Under the pieces are notes generated by a model, which made no database searches, was not told the origin of the DNA, and was given only the letters and a program-made list of their open reading frames with translations. This document shows, piece after piece, positions 35,401 through 42,744 of a stretch of 64,000 bases of DNA; within the stretch, counting starts at the first letter, position 1, and each line of letters starts with the position of its first letter. Both the position numbers and the translations under genes were made by a program. Source of the DNA: Metellina segmentata (taxonomy: Eukaryota; Arthropoda; Arachnida; Araneae; Tetragnathidae); assembly GCA_947359465.1 (NCBI GenBank), contig OX375877.1, forward strand, positions 75,528,698 to 75,592,697, given 5' to 3'.

Positions 35401-36931
35401 CTATTTGCAGTTTTTTCTTTTATGATCAATGACAATGCATCATCACCAGTGAGTGTGCATTGTCCAGAGCAGAGTTTCCCAAATTACCTTTTGTGGTTAG
35501 TAAATAAGTGTTCCTTGAAAAAATTTTCAAAATTAATATGAACTTGAAAAGTATTAGAATTTAAATTTTCAAAAATTACCCATGGATTTCATATTATGTT
35601 GCAACCAAATCAAAGTCCAGGAACAGACTCGACACTACACCAGATATGAGAGCAGATTTTCTTGATAGTGAAAAATTTGTTATTCCAAGACCCAAAACAT
35701 TGAAGCTAAGAACATAATTTTACTATATACACACTTGTTTGTATATTTTACTATTCTTATGTGTTTTGTTTTAATAATTAGCATTTGAGGATAAATGTTG
35801 TGATTTTGTCTTAATACTTAGATTTACTCATTTATTTTATACCTTCTTTCCCTACTAAATAACCAAGTTATTTATTCCTTTAAACTGTTATGATTTGTGA
35901 AGTATTCCATCAAATGGACGGGTTGAAATTACAGTGATGTAAGTCACTTTTTAAAAAAAAGGATTCAACAGATATAAAACAGATATATATATTCAAAACC
36001 AGATATAATACAACCAGATTTAACTAAAGATAATTAGTAGACACAGAAACCAGATCAAGTTAACAGAAAACGTGAAGTCAAGACTTTATTCAACTGATGG
36101 CAATGGAAGTTCTATCTTCTTTTTTTTTCGAAAAAGTGACTTACAACACTGTAACTTTAACCCGTCCAAATGTTAAAAGGATAAGTATTTGCAACATATT
36201 TCTGTCCATTCTTGCTCTTTAATGCCGCCAACATCTCAGCATTGCTCCCAAGATTTCTTCAGTCACCCAATTTGGGAAGTTGATCTAACCTTTCTCGAAA
36301 CTTAAATTTGTTCGGAGGGAATGCTACTACATGGCTATTTCAACCAACCTACTCAATGTTTTTGCTAAGGTCCACTGTAAACTGCTAATTATAATAAAAA
36401 ACTCTAGACAAACGTTCATTAACACAAAACTAAATTTTGATGTATTCACAAACAGAAGCAATCATTAAACTGGAACACAAATATACACATAGATTTTTAG
36501 AAGCAAAATAAAATGCTGTGTAAAAAGCTAGAAGTTTAAAATTTAAATTAAAATATGTTTTATCTGATGCATGTTTGATTTGTTTCAATAAGATGTGATT
36601 ATAGTTCTTTAAAAAAATGTATTTTGGATATCAGTAAAAGTTATTCATAAACACTTGTTCATTATTACAATTCTTACAAAAGCTTGAAATTTTGCTCAAA
36701 ACAGCTTTTCTCTGTCATTGTCTTTTCATTGTCCTGTCTTCTTATGAGCTTTTCATGATTATAATAACTAAATTTTGCTTTTCAGTACCTCGTATCAATC
36801 CTGTGATTCTGGAAGTAAATGGGATGCCTGACTGCAAAAGAGCTTGTCAGTACTATCCAGAATACTATGATGATGTATTTAGTGTATTATTTCTGAATGA
36901 CACTAAAGAAAGGCATGTTGTACAGCTCTAA
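17291..36931 (+). CDS. TTLL12: Tubulin-tyrosine-ligase-like protein 12 (15 coding exons)
   Basis: Fifteen exons with consistent phases join into about 630 residues. The N-terminal part (residues about 1-215) matches the TTLL12-specific SET-like region: [39 protein letters not shown]. The C-terminal part is the TTL domain: [13 protein letters not shown]406[10 protein letters not shown] with the ATP-lysine position K409, [10 protein letters not shown] around D460, FTVMNYND, and EVNGMP (E592, N594). Active TTLL ligases carry a glycine-rich loop after the KP. Here, as in vertebrate TTLL12, it reads FNLARG, which suits the view that TTLL12 is not an ordinary amino-acid ligase and acts on tubulin modification and chromatin. 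Exon 2 is only 36 bp. The start at 17291 is the ATG that opens the first exon, and an upstream in-frame Met would add 13 hydrophobic residues. Introns hold many transposon remnants, and no break in the gene is seen. Confidence 0.95.
17564..18358. mobile_element. Fold-back MITE with about 80-bp inverted ends, TTLL12 intron 1
   Basis: The left end reads CAGCTACACTCTACGTTTAT then GATGGCAACGGCT. The right end is its complement with few differences, out to GCGCACTTCTA. Both sides are flanked by the same 7 bases, AAAATTA (17557-17563 and 18359-18365), which look like a target-site duplication. No transposase is inside. Open frames in the arms are by-products of the inverted repeat. The superfamily is not identified. 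Confidence 0.85.
18364..18825. other. TTLL12 intron 1, no feature
   Basis: AT-rich intronic DNA with no recognisable gene or repeat. Confidence 0.4.
18826..19030 (-). pseudogene. Unassigned coding-like frame within TTLL12 intron 1
   Basis: On the - strand a frame of about 67 residues without an ATG runs to a stop at 18826. It includes [20 protein letters not shown] and [20 protein letters not shown]. The mix of acidic and polar residues looks like protein rather than AT-rich noise. A stop lies just upstream with no clear acceptor, so it is probably a decayed fragment, perhaps of the pogo-like element that follows, or an exon of an unknown gene on the other strand. Confidence 0.3.
19240..19900 (-). 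mobile_element. Possible pogo/CENP-B-like transposon remnant
   Basis: The - strand around 19737-19870 reads [20 protein letters not shown] then [16 protein letters not shown]. This pattern (PDIEDIS…DI…LP) resembles the C-terminal tail of pogo/jerky-type transposases. Nearby phrases GGGAAGCTGGGAAAATTGG (19250s) and GGGAAGCTTGAGACAT may be element ends or internal repeats. The borders are not certain. Confidence 0.35.
20315..20531 (+). repeat. tRNA-derived SINE, family B, with exact target-site duplication
   Basis: The head has an A-box-like TGGCTCAGTATGTCC and a B box GGTTCGATTCC (20369-20379). The body ends with CCATAAATCAACC. The same 11 bases, CATACAGACAT, flank it at 20304-20314 and 20532-20542. 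It landed within an older Tc1 remnant. The second copy in this window is at 38350-38580 in reverse. It is not a functional tRNA gene, because the acceptor stem does not close and a long body follows. Confidence 0.88.
20532..21115 (-). pseudogene. Tc1-like transposase remnant
   Basis: The - strand frame contains [28 protein letters not shown] and [14 protein letters not shown]. These parallel the Tc1 phrases VWR..GE, VMVWGAISYHGR and VLRPVLLPF. Catalytic motifs are not intact. The SINE at 20315-20531 interrupts its C-terminal end. Ends were not found. Confidence 0.7.
21116..21952. other. TTLL12 intron 1, 3' part
   Basis: Region 21116-21400 may be the N-terminal side of the Tc1 remnant but has no readable motif. 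The rest is AT-rich intron ending in the acceptor TTTGATATCAG. Confidence 0.4.
21953..21988 (+). CDS. TTLL12: TTLL12 exon 2 (36-bp microexon)
   Basis: Encodes [12 protein letters not shown], phase 0 on both sides, between acceptor ATATCAG and donor GTAAG. VFDAG is shared with vertebrate TTLL12 and directly follows the residues of exon 1. Confidence 0.93.
21989..22932. other. TTLL12 intron 2
   Basis: AT-rich intron with no feature seen. It ends in ATTTGTTTAG. Confidence 0.5.
22933..23033 (+). CDS. TTLL12: TTLL12 exon 3
   Basis: Encodes an acidic linker ([20 protein letters not shown] … MEPDDED) and ends in phase 2 at the donor GTATGA. Vertebrate TTLL12 has an acidic stretch at the same place. 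Confidence 0.9.
23034..24698. other. TTLL12 intron 3, with one arm of an inverted repeat pair
   Basis: Bases about 23797-23860 (TCTCCATAGG … CACTTGACAAATTGAA) are repeated in inverted orientation at about 25300-25375 in intron 4. These are copies of an unidentified repeat. Nothing else is seen. Confidence 0.5.
24699..24863 (+). CDS. TTLL12: TTLL12 exon 4
   Basis: Encodes [20 protein letters not shown] to KEMWK. The LIDHAW and EMWK phrases are TTLL12 hallmarks. Entered in phase 2 and left in phase 2 at GTAAGA. Confidence 0.95.
24864..25508. other. TTLL12 intron 4
   Basis: Contains the second, inverted arm (about 25285-25380) of the repeat seen in intron 3. The phrase AAATGACTGACT occurs in both. 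Confidence 0.5.
25509..25545 (+). CDS. TTLL12: TTLL12 exon 5 (37 bp)
   Basis: Completes K148 and encodes [12 protein letters not shown]. It ends in phase 0 at GTAAG and corresponds to FNQTYQL… of the vertebrate protein. Confidence 0.9.
25678..26323. mobile_element. Tigger/pogo-like MITE, TTLL12 intron 5
   Basis: The ends are GGGGTACCTCAGAATACA on the left and, as complement on the right, CAGTGGTACCTCAGTATATG, each next to TA. Such GGTACCTC ends are typical of Tigger-type elements. The interior has no intact frame. Confidence 0.6.
26324..27074. other. Rest of TTLL12 intron 5
   Basis: AT-rich intron with an A-run near 26740. No feature is seen. The acceptor is TTTCTTTTAAG. Confidence 0.5.
27075..27240 (+). 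CDS. TTLL12: TTLL12 exon 6
   Basis: Encodes [30 protein letters not shown] and VYSLLFPIT and ends in phase 1 at GTGAAT. Reading through the donor would meet a stop 10 codons later. WFIMDE and PFF match vertebrate TTLL12. Confidence 0.95.
27241..28975. other. TTLL12 intron 6, 5' part
   Basis: AT-rich intron with a short CTG run near 27806-27820. Open frames at 27263-27638 and 27824-28036 have no motif and no splice context. Confidence 0.4.
28976..29224. mobile_element. Probable solo LTR (249 bp), TTLL12 intron 6
   Basis: It begins TGTGATATCTGG and ends GAGAACATCACA, giving the TGTGAT/ATCACA inverted ends usual for LTRs. An AATAAA lies at about 29172. The flanks are ATTAT and ATTAC, a 4-of-5 match for a target duplication. 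It is more GC-rich than its surroundings. No internal retrotransposon is present. Confidence 0.6.
29370..29506 (+). CDS. TTLL12: TTLL12 exon 7
   Basis: Encodes [33 protein letters not shown] and EPDMDYLM. Phase 1 entry, phase 0 exit at GTAAAT. Confidence 0.9.
29507..30254. other. TTLL12 intron 7
   Basis: AT-rich intron with no feature seen. Confidence 0.5.
30255..30445 (+). CDS. TTLL12: TTLL12 exon 8 (start of TTL domain)
   Basis: Encodes [34 protein letters not shown]. In TTLL proteins this is the N-terminal lobe, where A-D/H-IL-W/F marks the start of the ligase fold. Ends in phase 2 at GTATG. Confidence 0.93.
30555..31192. mobile_element. hAT-like MITE, copy 1, TTLL12 intron 8
   Basis: It shares blocks with 35037-35480: AACTAATAATAAATTG, TGTGCTACTAATTT and CCAGTCAACTGTTTGCAG. 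The left side reads CTCCCAAACTTTGGATCAG and the right TTTGGAAAACAGTAG, compatible with the CCCAAA/TTTGGG-type ends of some hAT elements. Confidence 0.5.
31193..31502. other. Rest of TTLL12 intron 8
   Basis: AT-rich. No feature is seen. Confidence 0.5.
31503..31727 (+). CDS. TTLL12: TTLL12 exon 9
   Basis: Encodes [45 protein letters not shown]. The QFP, WLP.T and ELPQF.SYF phrases are strongly conserved. Phase 2 entry and exit. Confidence 0.95.
31728..32322. other. TTLL12 intron 9
   Basis: AT-rich. No feature is seen. Confidence 0.5.
32323..32434 (+). CDS. TTLL12: TTLL12 exon 10 (ATP-binding segment)
   Basis: Encodes [20 protein letters not shown], then [13 protein letters not shown]409 corresponds to the ATP-contacting lysine of TTLL enzymes. 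The glycine-rich loop that normally follows is replaced by FNLARG, as in other TTLL12 proteins. Phase 0 exit at GTGAGT. Confidence 0.95.
32551..32702 (+). CDS. TTLL12: TTLL12 exon 11 (metal-binding strand)
   Basis: Encodes [20 protein letters not shown] and [28 protein letters not shown]460 and R462 sit in the K.D.R..VL motif of the family. Phase 2 exit at GTATGC. Confidence 0.95.
32703..33154. other. TTLL12 intron 11
   Basis: Contains an A18-type run (about 32743-32760). No feature is seen otherwise. Confidence 0.5.
33155..33233 (+). CDS. TTLL12: TTLL12 exon 12
   Basis: Encodes [20 protein letters not shown] and [18 protein letters not shown] is nearly invariant in TTLL12. Phase 0 exit. 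Confidence 0.95.
33333..33398 (+). CDS. TTLL12: TTLL12 exon 13
   Basis: Encodes [18 protein letters not shown] then SDVQ. Phase 0 on both sides. Confidence 0.93.
33399..34054. other. TTLL12 intron 13, 5' part
   Basis: AT-rich intron with homopolymer runs. Nothing is recognised before the SINE. Confidence 0.4.
34055..34345 (+). repeat. SINE (family A body, divergent head), TTLL12 intron 13
   Basis: The body phrases GAGCTGGTGCACATTAAATC, AAGTTTGGAGAGG, CGTCATCTGACCGTGGTTCA and TTCCCTTCGGGATTGAT match family A. The head reads AGCAACCGGAGGGTTACCAG followed by TTCAAAACTCG, like the head of the copy at 38720. The two share a distinct head. Confidence 0.8.
34719..34857 (+). CDS. TTLL12: TTLL12 exon 14
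   Basis: Encodes [39 protein letters not shown]. The P.SRAMY..D.ML.W phrase matches TTLL12. Phase 1 exit at GTATCA. Confidence 0.95.
34858..35036. other. TTLL12 intron 14, 5' end
   Basis: AT-rich. No feature is seen. Confidence 0.4.
35037..35480. mobile_element. hAT-like MITE, copy 2, TTLL12 intron 14
   Basis: Second member of the family at 30555-31192. It begins near AGTTTCCCAAACATTTTTGA and ends near CAGAGTTTCCCAAATTA, with CTAACTAATAATAAATTG and CCAGTCAACTATTTGCAG inside. The exact ends are uncertain. Confidence 0.45.
35481..35914. other. TTLL12 intron 14, middle
   Basis: AT-rich. No feature is seen. Confidence 0.4.
35915..36168. mobile_element. MITE with about 40-bp inverted ends, TTLL12 intron 14
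   Basis: The left end TGGACGGGTTGAAATTACAG then TGATGTAAGTCACTTTTT is mirrored on the right (complement TGGACGGGTTAAAGTTACAG then TGTTGTAAGTCACTTTTT). The 254-bp element has no coding capacity. Its superfamily is not identified. Confidence 0.8.
36169..36785. other. TTLL12 intron 14, 3' part
   Basis: AT-rich. No feature is seen until the acceptor TTTGCTTTTCAG. Confidence 0.4.
36786..36931 (+). CDS. TTLL12: TTLL12 exon 15 (last)
   Basis: Encodes [36 protein letters not shown] and ends VVQL-stop at 36929-36931. EVN..P holds the metal-binding Glu and Asn of the TTL fold (E592, N594). Confidence 0.96.
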
Positions 36932-37148
36932 ATTGTCTTGAAAAATTCCCACTTTTATACAAGATATTTATATTTCCAGCTGATCTGAATGCATGTAATT
37001 TTTATATTGTTTACCATATAATTTTTAAGAGAAGATATTCATTTTAAATGGTATTCCTTTTTACATAAATTAATAGTTTATTTACATGTATTGCATTGTT
37101 TTATAAAATTTTCAATTTTAACACGTATTTTGCACTGCATTTACTGGA

Positions 37149-37154
37149 AATAAA
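37149..37154 (+). promoter_or_regulatory. TTLL12: TTLL12 poly(A) signal AATAAA
   Basis: AATAAA 218 bases after the stop codon gives a short 3' UTR of about 240 bases. Confidence 0.65.
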
Positions 37155-37438
37155 TGTTTTGGTATGGAAATTGCTTTATTTCATGGGTACTGAGGCAAAG
37201 GACAACTGCTTTTCATTATCTTGGTGCATCACAGGGGTGGGATTATTTGACACCTCGCATACATTCAAGGCACAATCCATTTATAGAAGGCACACATTCC
37301 CTCCATGCCCAGGTGCAGAATTATATTCAATGTTCTGCAACACAACTCCAAGCAATTGCAATTGTTCTGCAGGCATTTTGTAAGAATTTTGAAAGCTGCA
37401 GTAAAATCAAAGACTTAAAACACAAAATTAGCGGCTAA
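37154..37438 (+). other. Unassigned open frame downstream of TTLL12
   Basis: A 94-codon frame includes FHYLGASQGWDYLTPRIHSR and SLHAQVQNYIQCSATQLQAI. Base composition is less AT-rich than the flanks. No family is recognised, and it overlaps the predicted TTLL12 3' end. It may be chance, an exon of a neighbouring gene or an old repeat. Confidence 0.2.
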
Positions 37439-37612
37439 ATATGTATTATTATTTCTCTAAGTGAGATCTCTACCTTTAATCCACAGTAAAACAATTTTAG
37501 TTTTCCAGTTATTTTTTTCAATGTAGCACATACATAACATCAGGACAAGGAAGAAGATAACGCTCCGAAAATGAACTGAAACCAGAAAATGGTGGGGAAA
37601 AAATTTGGTAAT

Positions 37613-37921
37613 TTTTAATTAACGTCGTACTAGAGCAACACAACGGGCTATAGACGACGGTCCGGGATCAATCCCTTAAGGGAAAGATCCGAGGACAACA
37701 CTGGAAGTTTGGAGAGTGGGGTGCCAGCTCAGGTGTTGCTTCGTCATCTGACCGTGGTTCAAAATTACGAGGTGTTGTCCTCGGATCTTTCACTTAAGGG
37801 ACTGATCCCGGACCGTCGTCAATAGCCCGTTGTGTTGCTCTAGTACGACATTAAAAATTACCGAGGACAGCACCTTGTAATTTTGAACCACGTTCAGATG
37901 ACGAGGCAACACCTGAGCAGG
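37613..37921. repeat. Inverted, nested family-A SINE pieces
   Basis: Three pieces in alternating orientation: - (37613-37700), + (37701-37855) and - (37860-37921). The first two are complementary over CAACACAACGGGCTATAGAC, GACGGTCCGGGATCAAT and AAAGATCCGAGGACAAC and could fold into a long hairpin. Confidence 0.85.
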
Positions 37922-38020
37922 CATAAAATGATGGAGGAACCAAGAGATGAGAACTAGAGCTACGTAGTTCACTTCATATCATACCGATTGAACGTTTCAA
38001 ACTGAAATATCTTTCCTCCA

Positions 38021-38348
38021 AGGTCGACCAACCGGTATAGTGGTTAAGGTGTTAGCCTCTAGATTGGAAGGTTCCTGGTTCGAATCCGGGTCTGGGCATG
38101 GATTCCAGCGTAAGCGTATGGTGTAGAGGCGGCTGGTGCACCTTAAATCTGTCGTGGCCGAAAGTCCTCACGTTGGGTTGCCGTGGAAGTTTGGAGAGTG
38201 GGGTGCCAGCTGAGGTGTTTCTTCGTGATCTGACTGTGGTTCAAAATTACAAGGTGTTGTCCTCGGATCTTTCCCTTAAGGGATTGATCCCTGACCGTCA
38301 TCAATAGCCCGTCGTGTTGTACTTTTTCGACGTTAATTAAAAATTACC
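38021..38348 (+). repeat. Full-length family-A tRNA-derived SINE
   Basis: The head has A box TAGTGGTTAAGG (38038-38049) and B box GGTTCGAATCC (38077-38087), spaced as in a tRNA. It is followed by a family body (GGAAGTTTGGAGAGTGGGGT, GTGGTTCAAAATTAC, CCTCGGATCTTTCCCTTAAG) and the tail CGACGTTAATTAAAAATTAC. It is the best-preserved copy in the window and a good reference for the family. Confidence 0.92.
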
Positions 38349-38349
38349 A

Positions 38350-38580
38350 GTTGTTGGTCTTGCTGTTTTATGGTGAAAGGACAATATTTGAATTTACTGC
38401 TCCACAAGACATACAATGTCAAGTAATAGACCTATACACACAGTGAAAGTTTCGCTGACAGAAGAAAGAAATACACACAAGTAGGAATGCGCCCGACAGG
38501 AATTGAACCTGTGCCGCCTACAACTGGAAGATTGCTAGCGCAGTGGACATACCAACTGAACCACGACAGTCCCAAAACGA
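38350..38580 (-). repeat. tRNA-derived SINE, family B
   Basis: Complement of the family-B element at 20315-20531. It carries CAGGAATTGAACCTGTGCCG (B box in reverse), CGCAGTGGACATACCAACTG (A box side), the body GACAGAAGAAAGAAATACAC and, at its left, TGTTTTATGG. It lies directly after a family-A SINE. Confidence 0.85.
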
Positions 38581-38719
38581 CTTCAAGCCCTAAACATCAA
38601 GATTGTTCACATGAGACCTGGAATCTCCTTTCTTTGCATCTAGAGCAATAAATTTATTTTTCTCCTTCCTGTTAGGGGTGGTTGTTGGAAGTTAGTGACC
38701 ACCATAATGATAACCAACG

Positions 38720-38882
38720 GCCAACTAGGTGGTTGCCTAGTTGGAAGAGTATCATATCAGCAACCGGAGGGTTGAGAGTTCGAATCCAACAAACACGGCG
38801 AGTACAAATGGGGCTGGTGCATGTTAAATATGTCGTTGCCTCAAGTAAGCGTGTTGGAGAATAGGGTGCCAGATTACCTTTG
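38720..38882 (+). repeat. SINE (family A body, second head type), truncated
   Basis: Contains TAGTTGGAAGAGTATCATAT, CAACCGGAGGGTTGAGAGTT, CGAATCC and GGGGCTGGTGCATGTTAAAT. It shares its head type with 34055-34345. Its 3' part is cut off where a Tc1 remnant begins. Confidence 0.75.
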
Positions 38883-39431
38883 GTATTCATTATGGGCTCT
38901 TTGACAGGCCAGCATTACGTACAAGAAATTTTACAGCCAGTTATGATCCCATTCCTGAACTGCCAGATTCACCTGCTTTTTTAACAAGGCAATGCTTGAC
39001 CTCTTATTGCTGCCGTCTCTAGTGCTTGTCTGAGACGCAACGATATCTTACCATGACCGGCATACTCATAGGACCTGTCCCCGATCGAGATTGTATGGGA
39101 TGCCATTGGACGATATGTCACCACTCCATCCGTAATCTGCTGGAACTACGTCACAGGGTTCAAGCAGCATGAGATGAACTATCTCAGGACTGCATAAAGA
39201 GCCTGTATGACTCATTACCAGGGCGCCTGGAATACAGCATTCGGATCAATGGCGGTCATATGCCATACTGAATTATACCATTTTATGAATTTTTCTCAAT
39301 AACGTTTGTATATATTTGTCTCAAATTTTAATAATTTACTCATTCATAAAAGCATTTTACCAATCTTGTAAATTTCATTTCATTCTGACAATCCCTCCTA
39401 GGTGCAACTTTTTTGTTGTTGTCTTAGAGTG
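38883..39431 (+). pseudogene. Tc1-like transposase C-terminal remnant
   Basis: Frames read GSLTGQHYVQEILQPVMIPF, then SPIEIVWDAIGRYVTTPS, with many stops. The right end resembles a Tc1 terminus ending AGTGTA near 39431. The 5' half is missing. Confidence 0.75.
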
Positions 39432-39852
39432 TACATCTAAATTGGTTTATTAATGATTTAGTTTAATCTGAATTTTACACATTTAACCTCAAACTAACCA
39501 CCTACGAGTATAGTAAAAAAAATTAGTGTGTAAGTACACTTTAAGCTAAATACCTAATCCTTCTGGTGGCTGTCTTGACAGCTCGGTGAGATATCTCGTC
39601 AATACAAGAAAACTGACGATGTTGATGGGCGAGATATCTCGTCATTAGAAGAAAACTTAATAGATCTCCTTATAAAATAAAATCGCCATTGTCTTGATGA
39701 CAAGATATCTGGTCGTTAGAAAAAAACTGAATAGATCTCGTTATCATAAAAAGTATCGCCAATGTATCGATAACAAGATATCTCGTTGTTAGAAGAAGCT
39801 GAATAGATCTCGTAATGATAAAAAAATTCGCCGATATTTTAATAACAATATA

Positions 39853-41101
39853 CACTCTATAACAAAAAAATCGACGCACCAAGAAGGAATCATCCGATTG
39901 CTTTGAAATTTCGTATGCAAAAATGTTTTAACCAAATATGCAAATGATTAAAATTCTGCTGCATTACGATTTAGGATACCTTTACACGACTGAAAAAATG
40001 CCTCGCCGCAGGATTCGAGCTCATTACGAGCAACTTTCAGAGTTTGAAAAAGGTCGTCATGTGAGTCGAAGCGATGCGGCGATTAGAAGATGCTGGCAAG
40101 AGTGGGTGGACAATGGCAGATTTCAGCGTCATGATGTTAGCGGTCGACGTAGGGCCACAACAGATCGCGAGGACAGAGTGATTGTCAGATCAGCTGTCAC
40201 AGCTCCGGATTCATCGCTATCAACCATCAGTCGTGCGACCCACACACGAGTGTCCACCATGACCATTCACAGACGGCTGAGAGAGCGAAATCTACGCTCG
40301 TACCGACCATTACTCCACCTGCCACTCACGCCTGCACACTGTCGAGCCATATTACAGTGGTGCTTGGCTTGATCAGGCTGGAATGATGCTGACTGGGGAC
40401 GTATAGTCTTTAGCGACGAATCCCGCTTCCAACTGTGTCCTGACGATCATCGAAGACATGTCTGGAGACGCCCAGGGCAACGTGCCGATCCTGCTTTCAC
40501 TATTGCACGCCGCACGGGCCCTCAACAAGGAGTTATGGTCTGGGGTGCCATTTCCCTTGATAGCCGGACCCCTTTGGTCGTCATTAGAGGTACACTTACT
40601 GCACAGCGGTACGTTGACGACATTCTGAGACTTGTTTTGCTACCGTTCCTTTCGCAGTACCCTGGGCTTATTTTTCAGCAAGACAATGCCAGACCACATA
40701 CGGCACGTGTTGCTATGAACTGTCTTCAAGCTTGTCAAACACTTCCTTGGCCAGCCAGATATCGCTCCCATCGAGCATGTCTGGGGTATGACGGGAAGGC
40801 AATTGCATCCAGTAGGGAATGTTGATGACGTAGTCCGACAATTAGAGCAAATTTGGCAAGAAATACCGCAGGAGACCATCCGGGAGCTTTATCGGTCTAT
40901 GCCACGCCGTGTGGCAGCTTGCATCCAGGCTAGAGGCGGGTCAACACCTTATTGAGCTCGTTACTGTAACTATGAAATAAATAATTCAATTGTTCTGAAA
41001 TTTTAATCATTTTCTATTCTGTACATAATTTTCCTATCCACCAATTTTTGTCTCCCTCGGACAATTCCTTCTTGGTGCGTCGATTTGTTTGTTATAGAGT
41101 G
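39853..41101 (+). mobile_element. Tc1-like transposon with complete ends (frameshifted)
   Basis: The ends CACTCTATAACAAA.AAATCG followed by ACGCACCAAGAAGGAAT are inverted at 41060-41101. TA flanks lie at 39851-39852 and 41102-41103. The 1249-bp element is inserted in the 70-bp repeat array. Confidence 0.95.
39998..40955 (+). pseudogene. Tc1-like transposase, catalytic residues kept but frame broken
   Basis: The ATG at 39998 opens MPRRRIRAHYEQLSEFEKG, with a short deletion near 40055. Then come DVSGRRRATTDREDRVI, a stop after LQWCLA (40370), DWGRIVFSDESRFQL, GVMVWGAISLDSRTPLVVI, IFQQDNARPHTARV, a small deletion near 40760 that shifts the frame, DIAPIEHVW and a tail ending STPY-stop at 40953-40955. 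All three catalytic residues (SDES, QQDN, PIEH) remain, so inactivation was recent compared with the other Tc1 copies. Confidence 0.9.
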
Positions 41102-41207
41102 TATCTTGTAAGAAAAAAATTGAATAGATCTCGTTATCATAAAAAAATCGCCAATATCTTGATGACAAGATATTTCGTCGTAAGAGGAAACTGAATACAT
41201 TTCGTAA

Positions 41208-42744
41208 TCTCTCTATATTAAAAAAAAGTTACCGCCGCCGCCGCAGGATTGAAAAATGTGTTGTTTAGCTCGATTCTTAGACGGTTTCCCGAGAAAGTAC
41301 TGATCGGAAAAAAATGAAATTAACATGCTTTGTTCTTCATCGTATTCCCTAGATAATTATTAAGATTTTTTTCCGATGCGGCTATTAGTTTAGGTTTTAT
41401 TAAGTGTTAAAGTTGAAGTGAAATTTCTTCCGCGAGTGAGCAAAACCCATTCAAATTTTCAGTCTTCAGTCGTGAGTTTTTTTTAAGAGTACCTCACAAC
41501 GTAAATTTTTGCAGCTCGTCGAGTTTTTTTTTTAATTTAAATTTGGTTCTTGATAATATTTTTTTGAAATTCAGGAAAAATCGGGACATTTTTGTTACTT
41601 TTTTTTAAAACTGCCGTATTTATATCTAATTACTATTAGTTTTTAATTTTTAAAATATAGCAGTATACCTCAGAATATACTCTTTCTTACGGTACTATTA
41701 TTTTTGAAATCGGTTAATAATTAAATTGGATGCGATCAAAAGTTCGTCTTACAAAATTCGGAATCTTTGGATATTTTCGCTACTTATTGTTAAAACCGTT
41801 TTGTCTACGGCAAAAGCCATTATTTTTTAAATTTGAAAACATCACTGAATACATTACATTACACTCTTTCTTATGGTACAATTATTTTTCAAATTGGTTA
41901 ATAAATAAAATCGATGCAATTAAAAGTTGGTCATACAATTTTCGGAACTTTCAGATCGTAACTTAAGATACAAAACTAAAATGGTCATATCTGTATAGTA
42001 TTACTGTTAGTTTTTAATTTTAAAAATATTGCAGTATACCTCAGAATATACTCTTTCTTACGGTACAATTATTTTTAAAATTGGTTCATAAATAAATTCG
42101 ATGCAATCAAAAGTTGGTGACGCAAATTTCGTATTTTTCAGTTCGCATAGCTGCTTCCGAAAGCAGTAGTGGGTTGCACTTTTGACTATCGGGTTTGCCA
42201 GATATCAAATTTATCGTAGCAACAATTGCCATAAAAACGGTTTCTTTTTATTTGGCGAGGAAAAAGGCTCGCTTTTTTCCCTCTGTTCTCAAGACAGTTT
42301 ACCGACAAAGTACAGATCGTAAAGTTTGGATATTAACAATGTTTACTTAAAATTGTACAGGGAACAAGATGCAGAAGATTTTTTACTGATGCGGCTATTA
42401 GTTTAGGGTGCATTAAGTGTTAAAGCAAAAAAAAGTTAAATCACTTGCGAAAGAAGTATTGGTTTGAGAAAGCAAACCAAACGGATTGCGTAGCAATCCC
42501 CGGGGTCGGCGAGCGTAAGCGAGACGCAGCGAAGCCCTCGTTGTGACGTCATGAACCGGAAAGTGAAATCAGCATAATACGAATTATTCAGATAGTTTCA
42601 CTATGTGAAAGTAATGTTGGTTTGCGAAGCAAACCAAAGGGTATGTGTGACAGGAGTGTTGGTTTGCGAAGCAAACCAAATGGGATTGCGCAGCATTCCC
42701 CGGGGGTTGGCGAGCGTAAGCGAGCAGGGGGCGGAGCCCCCTAG
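41208..42744 (+). mobile_element. Non-autonomous Helitron with hairpin-rich 3' end
   Basis: It begins TCTCTCTATATTA after an A and ends with the hairpin GGGGGCGGAGCCCCC and CTAG before a T (42741-42745), the A|TC…CTAG|T form of Helitrons. Near the 3' end are several more hairpins: GGATTGCGTAGCAATCC (42483-42499), GGTTTGCGAAGCAAACC (42619-42635 and 42661-42677) and GGGATTGCGCAGCATTCCC (42682-42700). No Rep-helicase frame is present. The interior holds AT-rich repeated phrases such as CCTCAGAATATACTCTTTCT (three copies). Confidence 0.85.

Noticed and set aside
38672..38890. 72-codon open frame on the - strand
   Set aside because: It lies entirely within a SINE and has no motif. It is a by-product of GC-richer repeat sequence.
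42475..42744. CRISPR-like array because of repeated GGTTTGCGAAGCAAACC
   Set aside because: The repeats are few, unequally spaced and palindromic, the DNA is eukaryotic, and the Helitron ends explain them.
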